Positions 25,284-36,941 are shown, numbered from the stretch's first letter. The stretch: DNA of 64,000 nt from Galbula dea (GCA_013399015.1 VWZX01004918.1:124001-188000), one strand, 5' to 3'. The notes: generated from the sequence alone by a model not told the origin. Made by a program: numbers and translations.

Positions 25284-26157
25284 TGTCAGTTTAGGAAAGG
25301 GTTACTTCAGTACTTATTTTTTGAAAGTATTCAGAAGAAAATAAATATTCCTCCTAACCTGGAGCTTAGTATCAGGAGCTTAATGTGCATTGATAGCACC
25401 GTATCTGTGTCTGACTTACTGTGCTGCCATTGAAATACACCCATTAACAGCTTCTTTTTATGAAGACATCCCCTGATAATACAGTGAAGGATAACAGGTT
25501 ATTTGTGCCAAATCCTTTGCTGGGGATTGTATATATAGCTATGCCTTGAGTAATTCACATAAAATAGATTTCAGGGGAAAAACATTTGTGTGTCAACATT
25601 TCATTTCATTTCTTTGCCTTATTGGAAGCACAGTGAAAGCCGTTCTGTTTGTGAAACAAGATCCATATGGTAGAGCTCACTACTGCAGAACACATACACT
25701 TGGTACATCTACTGTAATTGCTTTCCAAAGAAGAGGGAATGTAGTGTGTAGCTGAATTAAGTAATGGATCAATTAAGAGAGTTCTCTTTTTCCTGCTGTT
25801 TATGTAAGGAGCATACTCTTAATGTTTATTTTTCTTAATTTAAAGAAAAAATAGCTTTATATATTAAAAAATCCATTCCTAAACCAGAGCTAATGCTTCA
25901 GACAAAACTATTTCAAGGTGATTTAGAGCTATAATGTATTTATTTTGCCTCGATCACGTCTTTTATTGACTGTAAACACTATTCCTTCAACACAAGAATG
26001 CTTTACTGGGCTGATTGTGTTATCCAGCTCCTAGAAAAAAATCAGGTTCAAATTATTATATATTTTTAAGCCTAGCTTATTCATGGGGTGAGCAGTTTTT
26101 CAGGTTTAAGACACATTTATGTTATACCCTTATAATATAATACAAAATAATAGGCAT

Positions 26158-26208
26158 AATGTAAAAGAATGGTATAAATATAAAAGAATAGAAACAATAT
26201 AAAAATGA
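26158..26208. repeat. Three-copy 19-bp minisatellite
   Basis: Near-copies of aatataaaagaatag begin at 26158 (aatgtaaaagaatgg), 26177 and 26196 (aatataaaaatga), an exact 19-base spacing. The tract sits in a very AT-rich region from about 26100. Confidence 0.7.
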
Positions 26209-26744
26209 TAAATCTCATAGCTTTGTGTTAAGATATAAACTCTACTATAAGTATTATGGATTGTTATGATCCAAACCCAATGGGGAGTAGCAGAGAGACT
26301 GATCAGGTCTTCAGAGCAGAATTAGATAGAAATAGGTTTTATTTTTTGTTTGTTTGTTGGTTGATTGTGGTGTTTTGTATTTTAACATCTTCACCTGTGA
26401 CAAAATTGACTTGGGAAGAACTGAGAGAAGTTAGTTGGCAGCTGCAGTTCATTTCCAAAATAACAGGTCCACCACAGTGGACACTCTTGGCATCTTTTCT
26501 CTTACTGTTCACAGCTTGGCCTCTCTTGAAGGGGAGTGGATAATGAGGTGTTTTTTGAACCTTCAGTGATAATATTTTGAAGCTTCACCTTATCATCAAT
26601 GGATGTTGAGTTCCCAGCTTGGAGGAAGAGAAGTGCATGTTGACAGCAGACAAGTCCTGAAATACTGTAAAGGTTCGAGCATACCCTGTATGCTTATAGG
26701 ATCCTACACGTGGTCAAGTTATTAGGGGAGCATACAATGCTTTG

Positions 26745-27214
26745 AATGAAAGACATTGAGCTGTTGGAGCATGTCCAAAGAAGGGGAACAAAGCTGGTGA
26801 AGGGTCTAGAGTACAAGAGTTACAAGGAGCAGCTGAGGGAACTGGGGCTGGCTAGTCTGAAGAAGAGGGGCTCAGGGGAGATCTTCTTGCTCTCCTCAAC
26901 TAGCTGAAAGGAGGTGATAGGGTGGTGGGAGTCGATCTCTTCTCCCCATTACTAATGATAGGAGTAGAGGAAATGGCTTCAAGTTGCACCAGAAAAGGTT
27001 TGGATATTAGGAAGAATTTCTCCACTCAGAGGGTTATCAGGAATTGGCACAGGCTGCCCAGGGAGGTGGTGGAATCACCATCCCTGGAAGAGTTAAAAAA
27101 AAATATGTAGATGTGGTGCCTGGGGACATGGTTTAGTGGTGAGCATGGTAGTGTTGGGTGGATGGTTGGACTTAATCTCAGAGGTCTTTTCCAACCATAA
27201 TGGTTCTATGATTG
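26745..27214 (+). mobile_element. CR1 LINE 3' fragment, young-looking, about 470 bp
   Basis: It covers ORF2 from gacattgagctgttggagca to the UTR end ttccaaccataatggttc. The frame at 26922-27110 reads as ORF2 C-terminus (RKNFSTQRVIRNWHRLPREV, then ESPSLEEL). It shares with the copies at 28.0 and 31.9 kb a UTR in which the usual gatgatctcag block is shortened (here ggacttaatctcag), and with the 31.9-kb copy the A-rich gaagagttaaaaaaa run. This suggests a common recent source. Confidence 0.96.
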
Positions 27215-28008
27215 TTATTGAAAACAGCAAGCTGAGTTCTCACCTACTATATTAATTTTCAGAAGCTCACAATATGTTTCTTGGTTGAGGAAGGTAGAAA
27301 ACAACAAAACCAGACACCACCACTGCAATGTCCACAAGCTCTGTGTCTTATGGCTGTGTTGTGCTAGTCTTTGACAAGTGTTGGCTTTACCTCAAACTGA
27401 AGATAAAACTCTGAGTTTCTGTCTTAAAATGCAATCAGAGATGAGTCATCAACCATGTTTGCCTTGTTGTACTCTTGTTGTGGATCTCTTTAGGTTGTGC
27501 CTGGTCCAGCTGCTCTGTCTACAGTTAATGCCAAACACTTTGTCAGAGCTGCCAGCTCTGTTGGGTCAGAAAAGGACAAATTATGGACCAGTACAACAGT
27601 TGTAGTAAAGCAAAAAAACCTGGACTGGCAAAAGACTGTTTCTTTACCTGTTTTTCAGCAAGGAAAGACATTTGACAGCAGCATCTGTGTAAGGAGGTGG
27701 CTGTGCTTTGCAGGTGGCACAGTGTGAAAATAGGTGTGGGGCTTCCTCCACAGCTCAAAGTAATGATTTCAACAAACTGAGAGAAAATAGCCAAGTATTA
27801 GTATGTGGTGGCTTGTAAGCTGGTTTAACTGGCCTGAAATGCTCAATTTCACTTAATCCTCTATGCCTCTAAGTTGTTTATCTCTGCTCTGACCTGCCTA
27901 TTTACGGAAATTGCAGGTTTGGTTTGGAAAACCCTTATTACATTTTAGAAGCTGGGTTTGTACTTTTGGGGTCCTGTGTGTAATCTATCTGTCTAACTAT
28001 CTAACATT
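27215..28008. other. Unique sequence, nothing recognised
   Basis: Overlapping frames at 27378-27794 on both strands have no family resemblance. Confidence 0.5.
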
Positions 28009-28489
28009 GTGGGCCCCTTGCTACAGGAAGAGCATTGAGCTACTGCAGCATGTCCAAAGGAGGGCAGCAAGGATGGTGAAGGGTCTAGAGCACAAACGTT
28101 ATGAGGAGTAGCTGAGGGTTGTTTAGTCTGGGGAACAGGAGGCCTGGGGAGACCTTCTTACCCTGTACAACTGTCTGAAAGGAAGTTGTAGTGAAGTGAG
28201 GCTCAGTCTCTTCTCCCAGGTAATGATAGGACAAGAGGAAATAGCTTCAAGTTGCACCAGGGGAGGTTTGGATTGGATATTAGGAAGAATTTCTTCCCAA
28301 GAGTGTTATCAGGCATTGGCACAGGCTAACCGGGGGGGGGGGAATAACCATCCCTGGTACTGTTCAAAAAAATGTGTAGATGTGGTGCCTGGGGACATGG
28401 TTTAGTGGTGAGCATGGTAGTGTTGGATGGATGCTTGGACTTGATTTCAGAGGTCTTTTCCAACCATAATGATTCTGTGAGTCTATGAT
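28009..28489 (+). mobile_element. CR1 LINE 3' fragment with an internal G11 run
   Basis: It starts at gtgggccccttgctacagga and runs to ttccaaccataatgattctg. ORF2 remains partly readable (ELLQHVQRRAARMVKGLEHK), and the frame at 28196-28405 ends PGDMV and stop, as CR1 ORF2 does. At 28332-28342 a run of eleven G replaces the usual gcccagggaggtggtgg. Poly-G of that length is rare and is a common place for sequencing error or slippage. Confidence 0.96.
28332..28342. repeat. G11 homopolymer within CR1
   Basis: Eleven consecutive G occur in a CR1 position where related copies read cccagggaggtggtgg. Base changes at the A and T positions, slippage or a miscalled consensus could each produce it. Confidence 0.8.
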
Positions 28490-28947
28490 CATCTGAGTGC
28501 CTGATTGAGTGCATGCCCCAGGTAAAGAGACCTCCACTCTTTGGAGCAGCAGGCAGACAGTGGCAGAGGTGGCAGTGCAGTTCCTTGCACTCTCCTGGCT
28601 TGGCTGTGACCAGGGGGAGGAATAGTTTCAGACCCTCCATTTTACACCTTACTCTGGGTTTCTGATCTCTGCAGGATTCATGTGCCTTAGTCTTGTGATG
28701 TGATGCTAAATGCTTTGCAGGTTTTTCTGACAAAGGTGGTAGGGTGGTATGTTGGAAGCAGCACTCCCAGTATGAACTAATGTTTGCCTGCAGCTTCAAT
28801 TAAGTTTATCTCGCCAAGTGCTCTGCCAGATGGTCAGTTGTAATTATTGTACATTATCATCTCTGAACTGCCCTCTTCTCAGATCAGGCATCACAACCTA
28901 CATCTTTTTGGTTTTGTTTCTTTCTGGAGGTATACAGAGACAAATGT
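28490..28947. other. Unique sequence between two CR1 ends
   Basis: A 157-codon minus-strand frame (28326-28799) begins here and continues into the antisense of the neighbouring CR1. It has no recognisable domain and is not called as a gene. Confidence 0.5.
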
Positions 28948-29091
28948 TGAGTAGTCACTGTCCCTGGAGGTGTTTAATTACCTATAGATGTGGTATTTAG
29001 GGATGTGGTTTAGTGGCATGGTGGTGACAGGTTGACAGTTGGACTTGATGATCTTAAAAGTCTCTTCCAACCTTAATGGTTCTGTGATTCT
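28948..29091 (+). mobile_element. CR1 LINE 3' end, AACCTTAATG type
   Basis: It reads cactgtccctggaggtgttt, gatgtggtatttagggatgt, ggtgacaggttgacagttgg and ttccaaccttaatggttctg. The tail is a single degraded unit. Confidence 0.94.
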
Positions 29092-29197
29092 GCACAATGC
29101 TAGTGGCACATGGGTATATAGTGGAAAGTCTTGTGGGTTAGTTGGGTTTTATTTTTGTCACTTTATGTTATTGATTTCAAGTGATTTTCCCGGAGGT

Positions 29198-29245
29198 CAT
29201 AGAGTCATTATGGCTGGAAAAGACCTCTGAGATCACCAAGTCTGG
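29198..29245 (-). mobile_element. CR1 LINE 3' tip
   Basis: The plus strand reads tcatagagtcattatggctg followed by gaaaagacctctgagatcac. This is the reverse complement of a CR1 end and lies about 100 bases from an oppositely oriented CR1 end. Confidence 0.85.
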
Positions 29246-30764
29246 TTTCCTTTCAGGAAAAGGGAGGTCAGGATGGAAGGATGTATAGACTAGGGCACTG
29301 CCCTTGTTTCAACTCTGTGTCACTCTGAGAGCAAGATAAAATGACAAAAAAGTGGCTCTAGTCTGCTTATACTGATCTGACTTAAGGGTAAATGTGGTAT
29401 GGTGTTAGATTTGTAGTTCATGGATTCAGCTTTGATTGTAAAGAAGAGCGGTAGGAACAAAAGCTTGCATCATGGTAGAAAGAAGTGGGCTCTCCAGATA
29501 GGGTTCAAGCACTTATTTGGCATTCCCATCTGACTAGATATCTCCACAGTGAAGCTTTTCTGGTTAATAATGGAGTAACAGTAATTTACACCAGCTGCAG
29601 ACTTCTACTCCTAAATTAACCAAAGTGCTGCTTCATTGCTGTTGGCTACATATCAAAAGTGAGGTTGAAAAGGAAACAAATCAGTAGCAGAAAATACAGA
29701 TAATAATACTCTGCAATAGGGGAAAAAATACAAAAAGTAGGAAAAATTACAAAAAGGACAGTTCACAGCTCAGATAATAGGACTGAGGAGCTCCCATGTA
29801 ATTAACAAAATTCACCAAGTGTCAATCAAGTAAACAATCTGGTTTTGGGCAGATTGGAAATAAAGGGCCAGATTCTGTCTTCAGCTGCTCATATGTGGTT
29901 TTTGTCTCCAAGGCAGAATTTACTTTATAATCTCTGCGTGGATAACAACGCAAAACAAGAGAAAAGATGTTGTTAGTGGCAGCCACAAATGACAGACATG
30001 AGGCAAAGCTCTGAGATTTAACAGAGCTTTAATTGGGAAGGTTGGTCTTGCATAACAGCAGCAGAGGAAGCTGCCAATCCTTGAACCTAGCTTCTAATAA
30101 AATATCATTGTTAACTGTTAGCCCTTATGAATACAGCATTGGTTTCCAGCCAGGGAATCATAAGCAGTTGATTGCCCAGACATAATGGTAACAATTTCCA
30201 CTAATACCATGTTGCAGCAGTTCAGAGGATGCATCAGCATGAGAAAGAGATGCAACTGCTTGTGAAGAAGATATTACATTCCTGGTCTAGCCCTTTAAGA
30301 AGCCTGAATGGGAAAGAAAAATGGTTGAAAATGATGAAGTTTTTCAGAGTAGAGTAAGAAGGTGGATGAAGAAATGTTTGTCTAGGTTCATCTCATCCTA
30401 CAAAACACTAGAATGTGGCTGGGTCCTCCAAAAACTGTAAGGAATAGAGGGTGTAAAGAATGTTGATGAGGTGGAGTGAGACTGCTTTTCTGGGAAGGAG
30501 ACTGAAGTTTAGATGCACTCTGTTATACCTATAACCACAGAAAAATGGCTATGAACAGGGCTAGGCATAGGAATAAGATTTATGTTTCTGGAGATCCGTT
30601 ACTATCTTTTGCTCTGTTGATCCCCCAGACTTCCAGTCCCAGAAAACAAGATGTCTGTATTTTGGAGCTGAAAGGGTGACCTGAAACTGCCATATGTGGA
30701 GTCTGTGACCATGACAAGGACAAGCTTTGTGGAGATTCATGGTTCAGCCACGTATTGGTCTAAG
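29246..30764. other. Unique sequence, nothing recognised
   Basis: No gene or repeat family is recognised. Confidence 0.5.
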
Positions 30765-31560
30765 GACCTCAGTGGCACATCTGATCTATTGTTTGGCTAA
30801 GTCTTCAGTGGCAGATGTTTCTTTAATGCACATTTAAAACTGCTCTGTGGTAGATATTCTGCAACCTCTCACCTTTAGCCTGCTCTGATGTTTATTTTGC
30901 ATTATAATTAAAAAGTCCTACCTCATATATAGCCTATTGCTTTCCTGCTAAAATTCTGTACTTCATAGGTAAATGCAGAGAACAATAGACAAGCATCAAG
31001 TTTATAATGAAGGAAATCAAGCAGATTCTTCCTTAGCCTTCTCTCAGTTCCTTTCACCTTGATGCCATATTTTTAAATCTCATACTATTTTTGCCCTCCT
31101 TTGGGATATTTCCAGATTGTTTATGTCTTTCCAGAAGTGTGGAGAAGAATCAGACAAAGTAGTTCAGTAAGGCTGTGTCTGTACTGAGACAAGTCAAGTG
31201 GAATAACCACTGACCTTGCTGTACTCACGATGCTTCTGCTAGTAATACATCTCAGAAAGACCCTTGCCACTTTTGGACCACATTGTTTACTCTCACTTAG
31301 CCCAGAGTCTGCTACAGTCTTTGTCAGTTATTGCACATTTTGTGTTCATTCTTGCTTCCTTCCTACATCCAGTTTTGCATTCTACACTGAATTTCATCTT
31401 ATTGATTTCAAACCATTTCTCCACTTGGTCAGGGTTGTTGCTGCCTGTAAGCTTTTCATCCAAGGTGCTTTCAACCAGCTCGCTGTTGCCCACAGATTTC
31501 ATCCCTGGATTCTCTATTGTATCATTCAAGTCTTCAATGAGATGATTAAAAAAAAGCAAG
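30765..31560 (-). mobile_element. Ancient CR1-family LINE fragment: end of reverse transcriptase to 3' region
   Basis: The minus-strand frame at 31293-31559 reads NHLIEDLNDTIE at its start, then EKLTGSNNPDQVEKWFEINK and MKFSVECKT. It matches the order of motifs in the CR1/L3 reverse transcriptase after the YADD box: FINDL..G.E, then KL...V, then LEKW...N.MKF...KC. Further along the minus strand are gtactgtgtcc-like and aggagggcaaaaa-like blocks (plus-strand positions near 31120-31180), and then a degraded 3' part ending near 30765 (aagaaacatctgccactgaa). The YADD residues themselves are not visible. Divergence is far greater than in the other copies, so I infer a much older insertion. Confidence 0.75.
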
Positions 31561-31867
31561 CCTCAGCAAGACCTTTATTGAAATGCCCCTCCCAAAATGA
31601 CAGCAAATTTTAATATCAGCTAGAACTAAAGCAGAGCTGCATAATCATTTATATTGCCAAACAACAGCCTTGATAATTTAGGATAAGTGGGCAAAATGCC
31701 TTCAGGATCCAGTATGTGCCATTAATAAGATAAGCAAATACAAACTTATTGCTCTTTGATTCATAAAGTTTTAATACAAAAAATATTAATAACGAAGACA
31801 AGTCAAAGCTAGTTAGATATTCATCTAATTGCCTTATAGAGAAGACAACAAAATTAGCCTCCTATTG

Positions 31868-32158
31868 TTAAAGGAGGAGGTAGCGAGGTGGGGCTCAGTC
31901 TCTTCTCCCAAGTAACAGGACAAGAGGGAACTGCTTTAAGTTGATTGGATATTAGGAAGAATTTCTTCCCCCAGAGTGTTATCAGGAATTGGCACAGGCT
32001 GCCCAGGGAGGTGGTGGAATCACCATCCCTGGAAGAGTTAAAAAAAATGTGTAGATGTGGTGCCTGGGGGCATGGTTTAGTGGTGAGCATGGTAGTGCTG
32101 GGTGGATGGTTGGGCTCCATCTCAGAGGTCTTTTCCAAGCATAGTTATTCTGTGATTG
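31868..32158 (+). mobile_element. CR1 LINE 3' fragment, young-looking, about 290 bp
   Basis: It starts at ttaaaggaggaggtagcgag and runs to ttccaagcatagttattctg. The frame 31945-32217 carries RKNFFPQSVIRNWHRLPREV and PSLEELKK. It resembles the copy at 26.7 kb closely, including cctggaagagttaaaaaaa and the shortened block before ctcagaggtc. Confidence 0.95.
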
Positions 32159-33063
32159 GAAGAAAGGTTGAATACAGTGCTCCTACTCAGAGAATTCATG
32201 GAGTAATGATAGAATAGGAGAAGCTCTGGATGAGTTGGGAACGTCACTGGTGACCAACCCATGGTCCTGTAGTAAATAGCCTGTGGGGTGATGATCACCA
32301 TGAGCTCTCGCAGGAGGACATTATAGCTATAGCCACCCACTGACACCAGTCCTCTGTGCCCTTCTCACCTAGTGAGCACACAGACTGGATACTTGCTTCA
32401 ATGTGAGGATCTGATGCCAAGTGCAAGCTTTTAACCTTCTGAAATTCGAGTCTCCAATAGTCACACAAGGCAACCAGGAGTGAAAATGATTTCATTACTT
32501 TTCTCATCAGACTGAATCACTATCTAAATCACTCAGCTTTTCACCACCATTTCTCTGTTATTCTCTTTGTTAGCCTGCACTGCTGTCAGAAAAGAGAGAG
32601 TGTTTAGTGCCCTTCAGAGCACAGCACTTAAGAAGTAAGTTAACTGCAGCAACACATCTTCGGAAAGAGATTGTTTATTGTACCATAAGTCTCCTCCTTC
32701 ACAACATGTGGAAACCTTAGTGTAGATTTGTTCACTATGCAAGAATTTGAATCTTTTGGGTCTTTTTGTAAACGAGATTAGTTCACCTCATGTTAGAGAA
32801 GATGCACCTGAAGTTTACAGCACAAGTTGAGGTGTAGCAGGGTACCCGGTTTGTGACTGCAGTGTGATGTGGACATTGATAGGTGGACTTTAATGAAGTC
32901 TATGGTTCCAGCCTGCTCCTCAGAGCACAGGGCTAAGCCTCCTGACCTTCCATATATTTACTGTGCTGCTGACTTGAATTTTGGAGCCTGTGTTAATGCT
33001 AACGATGGTGAGATTTCAGTCAGGACTTATTGCAGTGTATGGAGGAAGGATTAAATTCAAGGA
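32159..33063. other. Unique sequence, nothing recognised
   Basis: Minus-strand frames at 32122-32507 show no family resemblance. The stretch at 32220-32440 is richer in GC than its surroundings, but I cannot assign it. Confidence 0.45.
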
Positions 33064-33247
33064 TGGTTTATCAGGCATCAGCACAGGCTGCCCAGGAGGC
33101 GATGGAATCACCGATCCTGAAAGAGTTCAAAAAACGTGTAGATGTGGTGCCTGGGGACATGGTTTAATGATGAGCATGGTAGTGCTGGGTGGAAGGTTGG
33201 ACTTCGTGATCTCAGAGGTCTTTTCTTATCTTAGTGATTCTATGATT
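33064..33247 (+). mobile_element. CR1 LINE 3' end
   Basis: It contains tggtttatcaggcatcagca, ggctgcccaggaggcgatgg, gtagatgtggtgcctgggg and ggtcttttcttatcttagtg with tail. It is the AACCATAATG-related type, more diverged at the end. Confidence 0.93.
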
Positions 33248-35865
33248 AATCTTTCACCAAGAGCCTGATTTTCAGCAGCATATTGGAGAGTTTGTGGTCA
33301 GCTTCGTCTCTCTTTTTTCCAGTCTATGTCAGAACATTCTATTCTATTTGCATTTGGTTTTCAGTTTAAGTAATGGAGAAGTTGTTTTATCTGCTTGACA
33401 GTAGAACAATGAAGTACTCTGTAGTTTGTGCTTTGGAAATGGTTGATATGAAGACATTCCTAAATGGTTTGAATGTTACAGTCTTACGTTAGCAGTTCCT
33501 TCTGTTCATATCCTTGGAGTTTGAAGAGTGTGCCTTTTTTGGTCGACCATATGTTTAATAAGTGAATGACCTTGATCTCTTGATTGGAAGAGCTTGAGAA
33601 CAGCATGTAACTTATGAGCTGTTTAAGGAGTTCTCTTCTCAGTTTGACTACTGGCAAACACACTGCTGAAGGTCTCCTTGCAATGTCAGACCTCTCCTAC
33701 GAAATGCCTCTCACGTTGTAACAGTCACTGAACAACGTCGTGCTCCCAGATGCACTTCTCCATCTGAAGTGGTACCATGAGGTTGGCCAAGGTTGCCCTT
33801 GACAGTTTGCTCTGTGTTGGTTTTGGTTCCTTTGATGACGTATAAAAATAGCTCATACTCCAAACAAGCCATGTGAATGCAATCCCCACAATGCTTAACA
33901 CAAGTGGGTTTGCATATGTATAATCCTCCAGAAAAACTCCTTTGAGTTTAATAGGTCATGTGTTGGTTAAGAAACACAAGTCCCTATTCTTTTGTAACCT
34001 ATATGACATTATTTGACCAGTGCAAATAACATCCTTACAAGCAAGATAACATCCCTGCTGTCCAAAATACAGATTCTTGAAGTCTATGAAATTCATTGTG
34101 CTGCTAGGAATGAATACTTGCAGTATTATTGGCTGCAAAGCTTTTTTTTGGTACAGAAATAATGTCAGTGAAAATACTAGCATTTTCTGAATATTTTAGG
34201 ATTGGTCATATGAGATGAACATACACCAGGAGACAAATAAACCTTTACCTGCTGTAGGAGTCACAGGGAGAAAGCAGGTTTGACATTCTGTTGTAGTGGA
34301 AAGACGTATAGTTTGTTGAGGTTTATGTGTTTGGTTGTGGAGGTTTTTATATTTGTTTGGTTTTATTTTTTTTAATTATTATTATTTATTTTATTAAGTG
34401 GGCTCCTTCAAGAAGCTGAATGACAGGGAAAGTGATCCACAGGAAGTTATCCAAGTCCAGGATGTATAAAGATTATTTTCAGGAGAGTATTAGACTGTTC
34501 AGAACTTTTCTTATGTTTCTTATCTGGTGTAACTTACTGTTTACTTACAAATTGATGAGATTTGCTTCTTTTCATTCTACTTACTCCTCTTCACTCTCTC
34601 TCTCCTCCCTTTTTTTTTAAGCCATCCACCACAGCTTTTTCATAGCAGGGAAAAGGTGGAACAAGCCATAATCTGTTAAGTCTCCTATGAATAGCATCAT
34701 AGTTGAGCTACACAAGGAGCTTAAAGAAAAGTCCAGTACTGATTAATTCCAATTGTCTTAGCATTTAGTGGAGTGTCTGTTCTGCTCTGCTGGTGCACAC
34801 CTCTTTGTCTTCCAGTCTTAGAGGCAGAAAAACTGTGCCAAGTGGAAAATAGGATAAGAGGAGTCAAATGCATTGCTTCTTAGGCCTGTTTGCAATTTTG
34901 CCATATGTAGCCTCTCCTGCTAGCTGAACCTAAGAAAGTCTGCCATTGTTTGAAGCATCTCCTTTATGAGACAATCATTTTAAGAGTGTCAGGTCTGGCA
35001 TCAGCTCAACTGGCCTTCCTCTGGTCCCTGAGCACTGTTTCCTCCTTTCTGCTGTACTCCAAGCTGTTTGGAACCTCGTGGTTGGCTAGTGAATGTTTAT
35101 GAAGTTGGGGGAAAAAATATTGTATGTAACTTAATGTGTGGCTATTGAAAAGTCTGAAGGAGAAATAATTTTTGGAAAGGGTAACAATTGTTTTGACTGT
35201 AAGTACAATTTAAAGAGACTTTTTAAACATGACTCAACTCCTTCCCTTCCTCCACCACCCTTTTTTTTTTTTGAAAAGCAAACACAGTTGTTTGTGAATT
35301 TTGTTCCCTTGGCTGATGAATGTTTTCTGCTGAGCTTAAGGAGCACAAATGGTATTTAAGGATTCAGTTCTTTACTTTCAGCAGCTTCTGAGTAATAGGT
35401 CAAGTCTGGTGTGGTGGGATAGATTCTTATCCAGCTTATGTTGCCATGGTCTTTTATATATTAAAATTAATTCTCTCCCTGCCTCACCATGCAATTCCCA
35501 CTACATTGGATAAGAGAGAGAGAATCATGTAAATAAATCTGGTTTAGAGAAGTGCATTTCACCTCAAAATAGGTTGGCAGTTTACAGATACCCTAGCAGG
35601 AGACCTGAGGTGGTAGGGAGCCCTGTCTGCACTAAGGCACCTTAATGGTTGTGTAAGTTTCATAACTGGCAGTGATGATAATGCCTCTGGTGCAGTGCCT
35701 TTGGTGTGAGAGAGGTGTTGATGAACCAGAGGAGCATGTAAGGGAAAGCAGAAGATGGTCAGGGATGTCATTACAAATGAGGAAATACTAGGAATGGAGG
35801 AGGAGGTATGTTTTGTGAAGGCAGCCAGACATGTCTCAGATGTGCAGTACAAAAACCCAAGGCAT
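33248..35865. other. 2.6-kb unique stretch, no gene recognised
   Basis: Bases 33660-33770 have several CpG (cctctcacgttgtaac, aacaacgtcgtgctccc), unusual for this window but far short of a CpG island. A T/A-rich stretch lies at 34350-34400, and a pyrimidine tract with T12 lies at 35240-35272. A 97-codon minus-strand frame (35559-35852) has no family resemblance. Confidence 0.45.
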
Positions 35866-36092
35866 TACAAGTTGAAACAAGGGAAATTCTGATTTTACAT
35901 AAAGGAAAAATAAATTTCACCATGAGAGTGGTTCAGCACTGGAACATTACCCAGAGAGGTTGTGGAATCTCTATCCTTGGAGAGTTTCCAGACTCAGCTG
36001 GAGCAATCTGCTCTAACTTAGAAGTTTAATCCTGTTTTGAACACGAGGTTGTTCTAGGTGACCTGGTCCTGGCCAACCTGAATGACTATGAT
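35866..36092 (+). mobile_element. Old CR1 LINE 3' end
   Basis: The sequence is diverged but in CR1 order: agttgaaacaagggaaattc, aatttcaccatgagagtggt, cagcactggaacattaccca, gaggttgtggaatctctatc, then gatctaacttagaag-like wording, and gacctggtcctggccaacct with aatgactatgat. This is a different, older CR1 type than the ones ending AACCATAATG. Confidence 0.88.
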
Positions 36093-36888
36093 ATTCCCTA
36101 CTGTGACTAGCCTGATTCAGCAAATCTCTGCAATTTGGTCCAAGGCCAAACCTAGTCCTGATGAGCAGATGAATTCAGGATTTGTTCACAAACAATTCTG
36201 AGGGTCTAGGGCATCCCTCTGATAACGCAACCAGCTATAGCCTTCCTCGTTTCCACAGGGAATGAATAACATACCCTGACCTATTTCCACATCCTGCCTG
36301 CTAAGCTCAGATTTTCTTTAGGTTAATTTGATAATATTTCACAAAGGCAAACCCCACAGTGAATGGTATAGTTATGAGGCACTCTGAGCTTCTCAGTGCC
36401 CTTCCTTGCCTGTACACTATTATACAGCTGAAAGCCAGCTCAATTTTCTTCCATCAGTGCCTATCATCTATCTGCTGAACAAGCCACATGCAGGTTTCTT
36501 CAGGAGGATTAAAGGATGAAAACTGAGAGAGCAGGAAAATCTCTAATATAATAAGGAAACATATTTTTTCAGTTCCTGCTGTTCCTATTACTCTTTTTTC
36601 CCTGTGTTTTCACCTAACCTGCTGCCCTAATTTTGACATTTTTAATTTACCCATTAGCTGTGATTAAGATCATGCTTTATTCATTTGGAGAGGCTTTGCC
36701 CAGAAGCTTTTGTGAGATATTAGAGCTCTAGCAAGGGGCCATACCTCACTGTAGTCAACTTGAATAATTCCTGAAATGTGCATTTAGAAAAACCTGCAAG
36801 TTTAATTCCAACTCTTTCATTGCTAATTAAGTGGTATTTGTTATGTGCATAGCCATACAAAGTAATTATTTCATTACTAGAAACATAG
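36093..36888. other. Unique AT-rich sequence, nothing recognised
   Basis: No gene or repeat is recognised before the CR1 scrap at 36889. Confidence 0.5.
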
Positions 36889-36941
36889 AATCTAAACCTC
36901 CCCTGGTGCAACTTGAGGCCATTTCCTCTTGTCCTAGAACT
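36889..36941 (-). mobile_element. Orphan internal CR1 scrap
   Basis: About 47 bases (aatctaaacctcccctggtg, caacttgaggccatttcctc, ttgtcct) match the CR1 copy at 3400-3848 (its positions near 3600-3646) with one mismatch by eye. Neither the CR1 3' end nor further 5' sequence is present, so an internal piece alone has been preserved. Confidence 0.85.

Larger units (their letters stand above)
21947..26744. other. 4.8-kb unique AT-rich stretch with local repeats
   Basis: No gene is recognised. Frames at 22707-22958 and 24085-24351 lack any family resemblance. The stretch contains the palindrome at 23936-23957, the 108-bp duplication at 25071-25283 and the 19-bp period repeat at 26158-26208, each listed separately. 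Bases 23360-23720 hold two similar short phrases (aataatgaactgtttctctg and aataatgagctgtgtgtccc) of unknown meaning. Confidence 0.5.

Noticed and set aside
28326..28799. 157-codon minus-strand frame
   Set aside because: Part of it is antisense to a CR1 3' end and the rest has no family resemblance.
33660..33770. Local group of CpG as a possible promoter or CpG island
   Set aside because: Only a handful of CpG in about 110 bases with ordinary GC content.
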